A model generated the notes under the pieces. It ran no database searches, was not told where the DNA came from, and worked only from the letters and a program-made list of their open reading frames with translations. A stretch of DNA of 64,000 nt from Ichthyophis bannanicus (lineage: Eukaryota; Chordata; Amphibia; Gymnophiona; Ichthyophiidae): contig CM066041.1 in assembly GCA_033557465.1 (NCBI GenBank), positions 158,137,532 through 158,201,531 of the forward strand. Direction: 5' to 3'. Both the position numbers and the translations under genes were made by a program. Shown piece after piece: positions 44,826-56,417 of the stretch; positions within the stretch are counted from its first letter, which is position 1; each line of letters begins with the position of its first letter.

Positions 44826-45770
44826 ATGGCTGGGAAAAATTGTATTGCTAAAGCTGTTGCCCCCATTACAGCTTCTGCCTCGGTCCAGACAGAGGTCCTA
44901 ATGCCAGTTGAAGGACCGGTTCCACGTGCAGGGTGCCTGCATGCTGAAGCTCTGAGGAAACAAGTGGAGGAACTCATAGAGGAGGTGGCGAGGCTGAGGA
45001 GCATTCAAGACAGTGAGAAGTACATTGATGAGAAGCTTCTTGCAGCAACCAAGCTCTCCAGCACAGGAGAAGATGGGTGCCAACAGAATGTCGATGGTTG
45101 GACACAAGTCACCAGGGCCTGCAAAATCACCAATCCAACTTCTCCAGCCCTTGAATTGAAGTACCATTATGCAGCCCTGGAAGTGGAGGAGGTGAAAGCA
45201 TCCCTGGAAAGGGAAGAACCAGAGTTCAAGTACCCCAAAGTTGCAGAATCAGTGACCAGAAGGAAACGAAGGGTAGTGGTGGTTGGAGACTCTCTTCTGA
45301 GGGGTACTGAGGCGTCCATTTGCCGACCAGACTTGATGTCCAGAGAGGTATGCTGTCTGCCTGGTGCCAAAATCCAAGATGCTACGGAGAGTTTGCCGAG
45401 ACTCATCAAGCCCACTGACTATTACCCAATGTTGCTAATCCATGTTGGAACAAATGATACTGCCAGGTATACCTCGGAACGTATCAAAAGTGACTTCATG
45501 GCTCTGGGACAGAGGGTGAAGCAGTTAGGTGCACAGGTAGTGTTCTCTTCAATCCTCCCTGTTGAGGGTAAAGGCCAAGGCAGAGAGGCTCGCATCCTGG
45601 AGATGAATGCATGGCTGCGTGGATGGTGTCATCAAGAGCGTTTTGGTTTCCTAGACCATGGGATGCTGTTCCAAGGGTTGCAGAGCAGAGATGGCATCCA
45701 TCTGTCCAAGAAAGGTCAACGCATCTTCGGTAGCAGACTGGCTAATCTACTGAAGAGGGCTTTAAACTAG
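44826..45770 (+). CDS. CR1-4 ORF1, SGNH/GDSL esterase-like protein, intact
   Basis: Intact 314-residue ORF starting ATGGCTGGGAAA. Residues 1-35 are low complexity. Residues about 38-60 form a short coiled coil (LRKQVEELIEEVARLRSI). A basic TRRKRRVVVV segment leads into an SGNH-hydrolase-like domain from about residue 155: VVGDSLLRGTE (block I Ser), LIHVGTNDTAR (GxND block) and RDGIHLSKKGQR (Asp/His). All catalytic positions are present. CR1 ORF1 proteins of this type bind the element RNA and may act on lipids. The stop is 74 bases before the ORF2 start. It is a transposon protein, not a host gene. Confidence 0.92.
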   Translation: MAGKNCIAKAVAPITASASVQTEVLMPVEGPVPRAGCLHAEALRKQVEELIEEVARLRSIQDSEKYIDEKLLAATKLSSTGEDGCQQNVDGWTQVTRACKITNPTSPALELKYHYAALEVEEVKASLEREEPEFKYPKVAESVTRRKRRVVVVGDSLLRGTEASICRPDLMSREVCCLPGAKIQDATESLPRLIKPTDYYPMLLIHVGTNDTARYTSERIKSDFMALGQRVKQLGAQVVFSSILPVEGKGQGREARILEMNAWLRGWCHQERFGFLDHGMLFQGLQSRDGIHLSKKGQRIFGSRLANLLKRALN

Positions 45771-45844
45771 ATTCGTTTGGGATGGGTGAAGAAAGCCCCC
45801 AGCTAAGTGAAAACCCCTAGGTAGGTGATACATTAAATACCTTT

Positions 45845-48642
45845 ATGGAAATGGGTAACAGGGGTAACATATGGAAAGCCGTGTGTATTAATGCCCATAG
45901 CATGGGAAATAAGATCCCTGAAGTTGAAGCTTTGGTGGGAGTGGCTGACTTGGATTTAGTGGCAGTTACAGAAACATGGTTCACAGAAAACCATGACTGG
46001 GATGTAACTATACCTGGCTATACTTTATTCAGAAAGGACAGGGTAGGAAGAAGGGGAGGAGGAGTGGCACTATATGTAAAAACTACTATTAAAGCTTTGG
46101 AATTACAGAGCTTAAAAGGGAGAGAGGAGGCATTATGGGTTAAACTAGAAAGAGGGAAAGAGAAATCTATTTGCATTGGTGTGATACACAGACCTCCCTC
46201 ACAAGAGGAAGAGGTGGACAGAGAGTTAATTGAAGACATACGCAGCATTGCTAGGAAAGGGGAAGTGCTACTGATAGCAGATTTCAATATGCCAGATGTT
46301 GATTGGCACATTCCTGCTGCAGTATCATCTAGAAGTAAGGAGATCCTGGATTCTCTACAGGGAGAACTATTCAGGCAATTGGTAACAGACCCCACACGTA
46401 AAGGGGCCATACTGGACTTGGTGCTTACCAATGGTGAAAGTGTTTCTGATGTTGTAGCGGGAGATCATTTTGCATCCAGTGATCACCAGATGGTGTGGTT
46501 CAGTATTAGGACTAGGGCTGTCAGAATCCATTCCAAGGTGAGGATCTTAGACTTTAGGAAGACTAACTTTGCGAAGATGGGCCAATACCTCAGGGAGTCG
46601 TTAGTGGGATGGGAACAGCTGGGGGATGTAGAAAAACAGTGGGCAAAACTGAAAGGGGGTATTTTAAGGGCAACCAACCTATTTGTTAAAATGGTAAATA
46701 AAGGCAAAAGGAAAAGGGGACCGCTATGGTTTTCGAAGGAAGTAGCTGAAAAAGTGAAGAAAAAGAGGGAGGCCTTCATGATTTACAAGAGATCACAGAG
46801 AGAGGAAGACAGGCATCTGTATTTGGAAAAACTTAGAGAAGCTAGCAAAGTAGTCAAGAAGGCAAAGATTCAAAAGGAGGAGGAAATAGCCAATGCAATA
46901 AAATGGGGGGATAAGACATTTTTCAGATATATTAGTGAGAAGAGGAAGGGCAAAAGTGGTATTGTCAGACTCAAGGGTGCAGGGGGGGAATATGTAGAAG
47001 CTGATAAGGATGAAGCGGAATTGCTTAACAAATATTTTTGTTCTGTGTTCACAGATGAAGAACCAGGAGTAGGACCTCAGAAAATACCCACAAATAAGAA
47101 CAGAAGCGAGGGACATCTTGAACAATTTTCAGAAGACTGTGTTCGTGAGAAACTAGCTCAACTTAAAGTAGACAAAGCGATGGGACCGGATGGGATACAC
47201 TCTAGAATACTGAGGGAACTTGGGGACGTTCTAGCAACTCCACTGACTGACCTTTTCAATGCCTCGTTGGAGTCGGGAGTGGTGCCAAAGGACTGGAGAG
47301 AGGCTCATGTGGTGCCTTTACACAAAAGCGGAAGTAAGGATGTGGTTGAAAACTACAAGCCGGTTAGTTTAACTTCGGTGGTGAGTAAATTATTGGAAAT
47401 GCTGCTGAAAGAGAAAACAGTGAGGTTTCTGGAGTCCAGCGGATTACAGGATCCGAGGCAGCATGGATTCACCAGAGGCAGGTCTTGTCAGACAAATCTG
47501 ATTGATTTCTTTGACTGGGTGACCAGGGAGATGGACCGAGGGAGAGCTCTAGATGTGGTGTATTTAGATTTCAGTAAAGCCTTTGACACTGTTCCTCACA
47601 GGTGACTTATGAACAAACTGAGCACCCTAGGGATGGACCCTAAAGTTACTGCTTGGGTTAGAAATTGGTTGGGTGGGAGGCGACAAAGAGTACAAGTAAA
47701 TGGAGCTCACTCTGAGGAGAAGGATGTTACCAGTGGTGTGCCCAGGGATCTGTCCTTGGTCCGATTCTTTTTAACATCTTTGTTAGTGATATAGCGGAAG
47801 GGCTGTCGGGTAAGGTTTGCCTCTTTGCAGATGATACCAAAATCTGCAATAGAGTAGACACCCAGGAAGGTGTAGATAACATGAGGAGGGATCTAGCTAA
47901 GCTTGAAGAATGGTCTAGAATTTGGCAGCTGGGATTTAATGTTAAAAAATGTAACGTCATCCATTTGGGCTGCAGCAATCCAAGGGAACAATACAGTATA
48001 GGAGGTGAAGTACTTTTGTCCACTAAAGAAGAGCGGGACCTAGGTGTGGTTGTGTCTGATGATCTTAAAGTAGCTAAACAGGTAGAAAAGGCGACGGCAA
48101 AAGCTAGAAGGATGCTTGGGTGCATAAGGAGAGGAGTGGCTAGCAGAAAAAAGGAGGTGATAATGCCTCTGTATAAGTCTTTGGTGCGACCTCATTTGGA
48201 GTATGGTGTGCAATTCTGGAGACCACACCTTCAAAAGGATGTGAACAGGATGGAGTCGGTGCAAAGGGTGGCTACTAAAATGATTAGTGGGCTTCATTAT
48301 AAAGCATATGAGGACAGACTTAAGGATCTTAATATGCACACCTTAGAGGAAAGGCGGGATAGAGGTGATATGATTGAGATGTTTAAATACCTCCGTGGCA
48401 TAAATGTTCAGGGAGAGAGCCTCTTTCAATTGAAAGCAAGTTCTGCTACGAGGGGACATGGGATGAGGGTGAAGGGAGATAGATTCAGGAGTGATATGCG
48501 GAAGTATTTCTTTACAGAAAGAGTAGTGGATCCATGGAATAGTCTCCCAGTGGAGGTGGTAGAGATGAGGACAGTAACTGAATTCAAAAATGCATGGGAC
48601 CAACACAGAGGATCTCTAAAGGTAAAAAGTGGACTGTTGTAG
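45845..48642 (+). pseudogene. CR1-4 ORF2, endonuclease-reverse transcriptase with two lesions
   Basis: APE endonuclease at residues about 1-220: CINAHSMGNKIPEVEAL, AVTETWF, VIHRPPS, LIADFNMPDVDW (Ala where Gly is usual), LDLVLTNGES, SSDHQMVWF. RT from about residue 430: GPDGIHSRILRELGD, NYKPVSLTSVVSK, QHGFTRGRSCQTN, VYLDFSKAFDTVPHR, then a TGA at 47603. The next frame segment runs to about 47740, where one base is lost in the GVPQG box. The third segment has LFADDTKIC, KEERDLGVVVSDDLK, RPHLEYGVQFWRPHL and FFTERVVDPWNSLPV, ending at 48642. The start at 45845 or the in-frame ATG two codons later are both possible. Confidence 0.92.
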
Positions 48643-48734
48643 CTGTTGTTATGGAAGGACAGACTAGATAGAAACATGATGACAGAAAAAGACCGCATGG
48701 CCTATGTTTCTATGTTTTTAAAAGTGCTTAAATA

Positions 48735-49962
48735 AATGAATTTTGTTTCTCCCAGTTCCTTTACTCGCTTTTCCAAATTGGCTCCAAACAGAAGCTTCCC
48801 CTTAAAAGTCAGTTGGGTCAACCAGTCTTTGGAAGATGTGTCTGCTGCCCAATGCCTGAGCCAAATCCAAAGCCATGATACCGTCATCAGGCCACCAAAT
48901 GTACCAGGTCATACATGGCATCAGAAAGGAAGACCATAGCAGGCTCCAAAGGAGGGGTAGTATCATCTGGCAGAAGAGACTGGATCCACTGGAGTAGGGC
49001 TCGAGACATCAGGCTGGTACATTACCACCCAGCTGCAGGTAGTAGTCACCACGGTGAACTGGCTCTGCAGTAACAAATCCACCTCGTGGTCCAGAAAATC
49101 CTTTGGTTGATCTGCCTTTCACAGAAATGGTGGTCAGTCTAGTAGCCACCGTGACCTGCGCATCCACTTCAGAAATGTCAAACCGCTCAACGCACTCCTT
49201 CTCCAGGAGGGCATAGATCTTCTTACATACTCTTAGCCCCTTAGGTGGGACATCGGGAGATTTCCACTCTGACTGGATTATATCCTTGATCACATCCAAA
49301 AATGAGAAGACAGTAGTGGATTTCCACACTCCTTGAAGAAGCGGGCGTATCTTCTGCTCCATGCCGGAAGCATCTGTCACATTCAAGGCGGACAAGACCC
49401 TGGCAATCAACGCTGCCGGTTCCTCCTTACGGGAGAGGCGGATTACTTCAGCCTCTGCACAATCTTCTGAAGCAGAGAGTACATCTTCATCCACATCAGA
49501 GCCCAGTACTGAGCTGCCCGAATCAGAGACATAGTCAGAATCTCGGACAGCTCCCAGCTGCTCCCCATCTCTAGGGGGGCACCCCTCCCCAGGGACACTT
49601 AGCCAAAGATAATTGAACAGGGCTTCCACTCTCAGCTTGTCCTGCATGAGAGTGCGCTTCGGGGCACCCAGAGGCCACAGGATCTGAATTTCCATGCCAG
49701 AAGGACTAGGCCTGCTGCAAAAGGGAAGGAATTCCGGGAAGGAGAAACCAAAGTCTGGAAGCTCTCCTCTCAGACATGACTCCCCAACACCAGGGAGCAC
49801 AGCTGCCACAGACCTCCTAGAGGATGATGAGCAGTTCACAGCAGTGTCACCGGATCCTGCGGCTGGCTGAATATCCTTAAACATAGTGCCATCTGTCTCC
49901 TCCTGCCCTAAAGCAGGCAAGGTCGGAGTAACTGTATTCCTCGGCTGGGAAGGGGAAAACAA
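48735..49962 (-). pseudogene. DIRS-E ORF1 (Gag-like)
   Basis: A long uninterrupted frame (49962-49009, 317 codons): an acidic linker (DSDYVSDSGSSVLGSDVDED), then RKEEPAALIARVLSALNVTD, SFLDVIKDIIQSEWKSPDVP and FDISEVDAQVTVATRLTTIS, the conserved capsid-like end of DIRS ORF1 (compare IPKVDALVTVV in DIRS-B). A separate piece at 48735-48887 gives LTFKGKLLFGANLEKRVKEL, shared with DIRS-B. No Cys/His finger is readable upstream, so the N-terminus is lost or diverged. Confidence 0.8.
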
Positions 49963-50829
49963 GCCCTCCAGGGATCACAGTAGCTGCCATGCCAGAAGAG
50001 CAGAGTCCAGAATCCAGGGAGAAGGTACCTCATTTGCCATAGGTCAAACAATATTTCCTGGAAGAAGATATAGAGAATTAGGAAAGTATCACAGCAGGGT
50101 GCGCTAAGGCTGTGGCGGCCCAGAGGCACGCGTTAACTGGGATTTTATGAAACGCATGTTACAGACACTAGGGAAGGAGTGCGCAGTGGAGCCGCTTGGG
50201 CAGAGTGCGCATTAGGACTATACGACTAACAGGTGCAGAAAAGGTAAAAACACTACTAACACATGCAGAAAACCCCCATGCCAAGGTCACCAGCGGTCCA
50301 CCCTGAATTGCATCCTAGGAAGACGTAATCAGGAGCCTCCCCAACAAGGACAATGTCAAGGTCAAGCCTTGGTACTCACCCTCTGAGAGCCCCAGGCAGA
50401 GAATCCATGCTGGGCTCAGCTCAACTCCCCTGAAACAGTGTTAATGGCTGGCTGTACAGCACTGTATTTAAAGTGGCTGGCAGGAAGAGTCCTCTGAGAG
50501 CCTTCTGCAATCTTCAGGAGAGCAGAGGGTACAGAGGAGGAGGGAGGAGGCATTGAGGTTATGTGAGGCTGCTGCCATCCTTCCAGATCCTTCCAATTTT
50601 CTGGCTACTCAATAGGCTCTTATCTAGAGTAAAAGCATAGAGCTGAACTAATTTTCCCTCCTCCTATGGCTACCAAAAAGACCGTAGTCTATTGGAGCCT
50701 CCCACATCACGCTCAAGTGAGAATGTCAAATTTGTTTCTCAGGATGGTCATTCATGAGTGTTTAGTCAGTCTTTTCCTCTCAATCCTCAGATTTTCTTCA
50801 TAGAGGAGAAAATCCATCCATCATCTGAT
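49963..50829 (-). other. DIRS-E 5' leader, no gene
   Basis: Non-coding between ORF1 and the right terminal repeat. No motif beyond short frames. Confidence 0.5.
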
Positions 50830-50992
50830 GGAGATAAAGAAATACTGAAAGGTCCTCTGGTGGCGGAGATGAATAGAGGCATGGAAGTGATGTCATTGAA
50901 ACCTGGACTTTCCATTAGTTCTTTGTCTCTACCAATCTGCTGGTAGGAGAACACAACCCACTTGGTCTGGACTGGTCTAGCAGGAAATGGAA
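50830..50992 (-). repeat. right terminal inverted repeat of DIRS-E
   Basis: Reverse complement of 38995-39185 (about 90 percent alike by eye), ending CTAGCAGGAAATGGAA. Confidence 0.88.
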
Positions 50993-51079
50993 ATATTAAA
51001 TTAGTACAGCTTCAAAATTTAAAATCTGAAACCAGGAATAATCTAGGTAGACCAGCCTAAACAAATCATCTTTTTATAA

Positions 51080-52340
51080 AAGTTGAGTAAATCCAGTTCC
51101 ATCTTCAAATACAAGTCAATAGCAGGCTATTCGAACTCTATATCCCTGTGATGGAAAAAATCCGCATATGCGTGAAAGCTGTACTGTATGAGCAACATGC
51201 ACAAAGGGACAATTCAAGCACTCGTGATAACATGATCACATTGAGATCTGTGCAATAATGACAAAAGCTCTGTTGCACTAGGGATGTCTTATAAATTTCA
51301 TAAACAAACGCCTCAGCTGAATGCAATATTTATTTGGCAGCCAATGTAACTATACTAAAACAGAGGTAATATGTTTAGATATTCCAATGGCAGTAAAGAT
51401 TAGAGCAGTTGTATTTATCTGTATCAGGTATCCCTACAAACACAGAATTAAAATAGTCTATTTGTGGTAAAACCATTGCCTATACCACTAAACAAACATC
51501 TTCAGTGGTTTTAACTTCGCAGCAACTGTAAACTGAAAATATGTTGCAGACATTCTTTTTGATTTATGGACACATTGATAAAATTTGAATACTGTATGAA
51601 ATCCTGAGGTACTGAACCTCAGATTGTACCAAAATCCAAAACCCATCAATATTAATATTTGGGGAGAAAGTAAAAGCATGCTGTAGACAAACTTTTAGAG
51701 TCTCTGTTTTATTAAGGTTTAAAACAAGACCGTCACTATCAGCCATGATTGAATCATACTAAGAACTGTTCATTTTGTTGTGCATACATTCATGTCCACA
51801 GCAAAGGAGGCAAAAATATAATCTGCATATATCTTAAAATCACAGTCCAGTTCTTGCAATAATTTCAAATATAAGGCAGAATACGTCATAATCATCATTA
51901 AGAGTTTAAAAGCAATTGAAGATACATCTGCCTTAACAAACCTTCCTAAGTTCGTGCCAGCTCAAATTTCCTATGGCAGTTTATTCCATAAGTACTGTAA
52001 GTGACCCTTTTCAATGCTAGCTTATAGACTGATCTTAGGGGAACCTCAATTAGAAGCAAAGACTGAGAACAATACAATAATTGCCTGGTCCAATAATCAA
52101 GTAATAGGTCCTTGAGATAAAATGTAAGCAAAATGAGTTGAACTCTATACAGAACTCCACAGGGAGGCAAGCAGGGCTTTTGAAGTAGAGGAAACAGGAT
52201 CTGTGCAGCTGCTGTCTGTTACTTCAGCTGTAAGATTCTTGGAAATTTTTTGGAAGATTAATTAGAACAGCGTTACAGTAATGCAAACTACAAGCTAAAC
52301 AACAAGCATGTGTAATGTTCATCAGATATCCATATCAAAA
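51080..52340 (-). mobile_element. old, decayed L2-like LINE
   Basis: Minus-strand frames keep an RT palm trace, DFKIYADYIFASFAVD (YADY for YADD, about 51790-51850), then GLVLNLNKTETLKV and NIDGFWI (about 51746-51640), and a thumb trace LPQIDYFNSVF with GIPDTDKY. Many stops. The oldest-looking repeat here. It fills the gap between DIRS-E and DIRS-F, and I see no host exon in it. Confidence 0.6.
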
Positions 52341-52346
52341 AGAGAT

Positions 52347-52560
52347 AGCATAGTTACCTGTAACAGGTGTTCTCCAGGGACAGCAGGCATCAATCCTCAC
52401 GTATGGGTGATGTTGACGGAGCCCTGCGCAGAGCATCTCCCCAGCTTTCAAAGAAAGCCTTTGGGAGATGCCACCACGAATGTGCGGTCCCCTTCCCGTC
52501 CAAGGGTGCCATCTTGCTCAATCAGGTGCCATAGCTAGAGCCCAACTAAGAAGATGGCTA
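52347..52560 (-). repeat. left terminal inverted repeat of DIRS-F
   Basis: Starts AGCATAGTTACCTGTAACAG; from about 52380 it mirrors 58370-58526. Confidence 0.9.
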
Positions 52561-52607
52561 AAAATGAACAGCAACTCCGAGGGGAGGAAGGAGAATTGTG
52601 AGGACCA

Positions 52608-52705
52608 ATTCCTGCTGTCCCTGGAGAACACCTGTTACAGGTGAGTAACTACGCTTTTGTCAGGAACAAGCAGGAAGTCAGTCCTTATATATGGGAATCC
52701 CTATC
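52608..52705 (-). repeat. internal complementary region of DIRS-F
   Basis: 52609-52654 (CCTGCTGTCCCTGGAGAACA, then CCTGTTACAGGTGAGTAACT) is the reverse complement of the left edge at 52347-52388. 52658-52705 (CAGGAACAAGCAGGAAGTCA then GTCCTTATATATGGG) is the reverse complement of the right edge at 58485-58526. The two are fused with no gap, as expected for a template that joins the two element ends into a circle. Confidence 0.92.
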
Positions 52706-52879
52706 TCCAGGCTATTGAGGACCAGTATAAAACAGGGGCATGGCTTGGCTGTGGGCAGCCACAGGCGAATCCTGATGACAGACTTGAGGGACCCAGTGTC
52801 CAGGAAGAACCATGGCTTCGGTAGCCTGAACAAGAAGGGTCAGAGGGCAGGAGTTCACTGTCACCAAATACTATAACAA

Positions 52880-53364
52880 CACAGAGACTCTCCCACCTGC
52901 TTTAGATAAAGGCTAAACAGGCTTCTGGCTGTTCCAATTAAAATCCTTTCACCCAACACAGCTCTTATAGTTACGCCCCTTGATGACCCCACATCTTATG
53001 CCCTTTTACTCCCATAGGTGTATGTATGTGTATATGTAGGCATGTGTGTATATATATGTATATATATATATATGTATGTATGTGTGTATATGTATATATA
53101 TTTTTATGTGTGTATACACATCTATATATATATATATCTGTAAATAGTTTATTCTGTTATGTTCTGTTCACATTGTTAGAATTATATTATGACGTTCCTT
53201 GTAAATTTATATTCGGTTAATTATACTAACATTGACGTTCCTTGTAAAACAACTTGCGTTGTCAAGTGTTAAGTTTTGTTCTCTGTAAACCGCAACTGAT
53301 CTGTGGAAGATGCGGTATATAAATGTGTATAAATAAATAAATAAAAATAAATAAATAAATAAAT
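52880..53364 (+). mobile_element. L2-3, L2 3' fragment with microsatellite
   Basis: Plus-strand L2 3' end: 'gtaaaccgcaactgat...gatgcggtatataaatg' followed by TAAA repeats to 53364. A TA/TG-rich microsatellite lies at 53018-53140. It separates the DIRS-F ICR from the recombinase. Left edge approximate. Confidence 0.7.
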
Positions 53365-54275
53365 CCCAAAGAGGTTATGGAGTACGGCCTGGTCAAAGGC
53401 GCTGTCCCGTCGGAACTCCCTCTCCAGGTAGTAATGGGCTGCAAAAGTGTGGATGGAGGACCAGGTGGCAGCCTGGCAGATGTCTGCCATGGGCATCGAA
53501 TGGAGACTGGCGACCTCAGTTGCCATCACGCTGACATTGTGCGCCATGACTCAACGCTCCAGAGGGATACCGACTCGACTGTGAGTGAAGGCGATGCAGT
53601 CTGCCACTCAGATGGAAATGGTCCATTTGGTGACAGCCAGCTCCAGACGGCCGGGGTTGAAGAAGACTAAAAGCTGTGAGGTTTTACAGTGGCTCTGGGT
53701 CCACTGCAGATAGAATGACAGGGCTTGTTTGCAGTCCAGGGTATGGAGAACAGCCAATGCCGAGTTGGTGTGGGGCCACGGATAGGCAGCACTACCTCCT
53801 GATTTAGGTGAAAGTCCGAAACCACCTTCAGGAGAAACTTTGGGTGAGTGCGAAGCACAACCCTGTTCTTGTAGAATCTGGTGTAGGGTGGCTCGGCCAC
53901 CAAGGCCTGAAGCTTGCTGACCCTGCGAGCAGAGGTTAGTGCCACCAAGAAAGCCACCTTCCAGGAAAGGTAGCATAAGGAACAGGTAGCCAAGGGCTTG
54001 AAGGGCGGCTTAGTAAGCTGCGCCAGAGCCACATTGAGATCCCACTCTGCCAGGGGTGGTCAAATGGGAGGTTTGGAGAGCAATAAGCCCCGCATGAACC
54101 TGGTAATGAGCGGTTGCACCGACAGAGGCTTGCCCTCCACTGGATGGTGGTTGGCGGAGAATGCACTCAGATACACCCAGAGAGAGTTGGACTTAAGTCC
54201 AGATTGAGAGAGGTGGAGGAGATATTGACAGACCAAATGCACCGGGCAAGAAAATGGGTCCAGTCGGTACTCCAT
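53365..54275 (-). pseudogene. DIRS-F tyrosine recombinase
   Basis: In order: PVHLVCQYLLHLSQSGLKSN (N-terminal SAM-like part, 54275), KVAFLVALTSARRVSKLQAL (Arg I arm, about 53920), LRTHPKFLLKVVSDFHLNQE, then in another frame (53547) MAHNVSVMATEVASLHSMP, where the HxxR box has become HNVS, and ICQAATWSSIHTFAAHYYLE with the catalytic Tyr. The domain is complete in length but has at least two frameshifts and the HxxR Arg is replaced. Confidence 0.88.
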
Positions 54276-54379
54276 GCATCACACGGAGAATCGGTGCCAC
54301 TCGAAGGCATAAGTCCATCTCGTGGAGTCCTTATGAGAAGCTAGGATTCCCCTCACCTCCTTGGAGAGGTTAAGGGGAG

Positions 54380-55121
54380 CTAAGGCAACTGTTCAGCCGC
54401 TGTGTCAGAAGTCCTGGGGAGCTCCTGAGAGGAGCCGGGGATTCTGTCGAGAGACGGAGCAGCAAGGGGAGCCAGAGCTATCTGGGCCACGAGAATCATC
54501 GACGCCTTGTCCTGGTGGATCTTGAGGAGGGTCCGGGCTATCAAGGGCATGGGAGGGAAGGCATACAGCAGGCCTCTCGACCATGAGATGAGGAAGGTGT
54601 CCGCCACCACCCGTGAGGGTGTGGTTGGGGGCTGCAGAACCGGGGCAGCTGAGCATCGGTTGGGCTGGCAAAGAGGTCCAGGCTGGGGCAGCCCCACAGC
54701 CGGAAACGCCTAAGCGCTATCTCTGGCTCTAGGCACCACTCCTGCAGTTAGATGACCCTGCTCAGCTGTTTGCCAAGACATTGTTCTGGCCCAGTAGGTA
54801 GACCGCCTTGAAGAGGATCCCATGGAGGATCGCAAAAGAACAGAGAGCCACAGCTTCCTGGCAGAGGCGGTAAGAGCCTGTGCCGCCCTGCTTGTTCATG
54901 TAGAACATCGTCACCTGGTTGTCCATCTGGACAAGCATCGACTGGTGCTGCAGGTGGTGCCGAAAAGCCCTGAGCTCAAGCAGATTGATCTGCTGCTGGC
55001 TCTCCTCATGGAACCAGGCTCCCTGAGTGTGGAGCTCTTCGCAATGGGTGCCCCAGCCCGTCAGGGAGGTGTCCATTGTGAGGATTCTCTGAGGGTTCGG
55101 AGACTGGAAAGCCATGCCCAC
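54380..55121 (-). pseudogene. DIRS-F RNase H and linker
   Basis: RNase H (55121-54762): RILTMDTSLTGWGTHCEELH, INLLELRAF, LVQMDNQVTMFYMNKQGGT and VYLLGQNNVLANS, giving the Asp, Glu, Asp and Asn/Asp positions of the fold. The linker (54697-54380) ends RGLLYAFPPMPLIARTLLKI. One frame change between them. Confidence 0.88.
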
Positions 55122-55149
55122 TTGCAGTTGCTGAGCATCCTGCCACCAG

Positions 55150-56103
55150 GTAAGGGACTCAGTCAGCTGTCGAGATACTGTGACTCTGTCGCAGTCGGCT
55201 AGTGGCCTAAGACCATTAGGACCGGAGGCACCACTGAGCCGGTCTCATGTGGAGGCTGGCGTCAGGAACCACATGGACCGTGGAGGCCATGTGGCCCAGG
55301 AGGCAAAGCAATGTCCAGGCCAACACTGCAATGTGCCACTGTTCCTTGGCCATGAGGGCTGTGAGCCGATCCGCCCTGTCAAGGGGGAAGAAAGCCTTGG
55401 TCTGGGACAGTGTCGAGGCAGGCCCCAATGAACTCCAGCGCTCGAGTCAAGGTGAGCTGGGATTTCGGAAGGTTTATCACAAAACCAAGTGTTGTAAGAC
55501 CTGAATGGTACGGTCGGTGGCCTGCCCGGCCTCCGAGGCTGTCCCCCCTATTACCAGTCAATCTTCGAGGTAAGGGAAGACACAAGTCTTCTGGAGGCAG
55601 AGATAGGCCGCCACCATCGTCAGACATTTGGTGAAGACCCTTGGGGCGGAGGCGAGGCTGAAGGGAAGAACCCTGTACTGGCACTGGTTGCCTCCGACCA
55701 CGAACCTCAGGTACTTTCTGCGACTGGGATGGATAAGGATGTGAATGTAAGCATCCTTTAAATCCAAGGAGCATAGCCAATCTCCCTGCTGGAGGTAGGG
55801 CAGCAGTGTTCCAAGGGAGAGCATCTTGAACTTCTCGCACACCAGGAACTTGTTGAGGGTCCTCAGGTCCAGGATGAGCCTTATGCCCCCGTCCATTTCC
55901 GGACTAGGAAGTACCTGGAATAGGGGAGAGGTAGAGGTTGAGGATGTCTGCAAGCTCCTGCAGTAGTGCCCGGTGTAGGGGAGAAAGAGGGGGGTACCCA
56001 GAAAAAAAGGGTGGAGAAGTCCATTCCAGGCGCAGGAAGTAGCCCTCCTGGATGACCTGGGAAGCCCAGGTCTTGGTGGTGATGTGGGCTCACCAGTGGG
56101 CAA
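55150..56103 (-). pseudogene. DIRS-F reverse transcriptase
   Basis: Frame from 56103 carries LVRKWTG-like entry sequence, GGIRLILDLRTLNKFLVCEK, LLPYLQQGDWLCSLDLKDAY (first catalytic Asp region), IHILIHPSRRKYLRFVVGGN and LPFSLASAPRVFTKCLTMVA, ending VFPYLED at the active site, where a TGA replaces the next Trp codon (about 55558). The second frame (55840-55379) continues the thumb side with LTTLGFVINLPKSQLTLTRA and LEFIGACLDT. The catalytic box is Glu-Asp. Confidence 0.88.
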
Positions 56104-56417
56104 AGTGGACCAGGCGTCCCCCTGTGGGGTGTTAGTCCTCCAGAGGGAGAAGGGCTATACTGATGGCGTTAAAACCCCAACCCAAGCTGGGGTGGGGCCA
56201 GTGCTTGGGTCTTCTGACCCTAGGGCTTGCGTGATCCCTGGCCTGTGCCTTTGCCCTGGGGACCCTGCTGAGGGTCTGGGCGACTGGGTAGTCCCAATAA
56301 TGTTGACTCTTCTGGAGGAAAGGGGGCTTCTTCCCCTGTGGCTTCTTTTTGGAAAGAGTGGAGGTCTTCCTTGAGAGTCAGGTCCGAGTAACATATTCTG
56401 TCTCGATCTTGGTTGCC

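Larger units (their letters stand above)
44331..48719 (+). mobile_element. CR1-4, almost intact CR1 LINE
   Basis: Plus-strand CR1 of a different subfamily from CR1-1/2/3, with a 5' UTR (44331-44825), intact ORF1 (44826-45770), ORF2 (45845-48642) with just two lesions seen, and a 3' UTR ending in a CTATGTTTCTATG tail at 48719. The youngest-looking LINE here. It sits in DIRS-E, right after the L2-2 3' end. The 5' edge is taken as the end of L2-2. Confidence 0.92.
38986..50992 (-). mobile_element. DIRS-E, complete ends, interrupted DIRS element
   Basis: Left terminal repeat 38986-39185, ICR about 39370-39430, right terminal repeat about 50830-50992. The two ends match closely in reverse complement, sharing ACCTCTGGTGGC, GAATAGAGGCATGG, ATCATTGAAACCTGG, TAGTTCT and GTCTGGACTGGTCTAGCAGG. 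Between them on the minus strand are ORF1 (right), RT, RNase H/linker and recombinase (left). An L2 with nested SINE (42436-44330) and CR1-4 (44331-48719) are inserted between RT and ORF1. Without guests it is about 5.7 kb, normal for a DIRS. Confidence 0.9.

Noticed and set aside
53018..53140. Possible replication origin or promoter (TATA-rich)
   Set aside because: It is a TA/TG microsatellite inside an L2 3' fragment.
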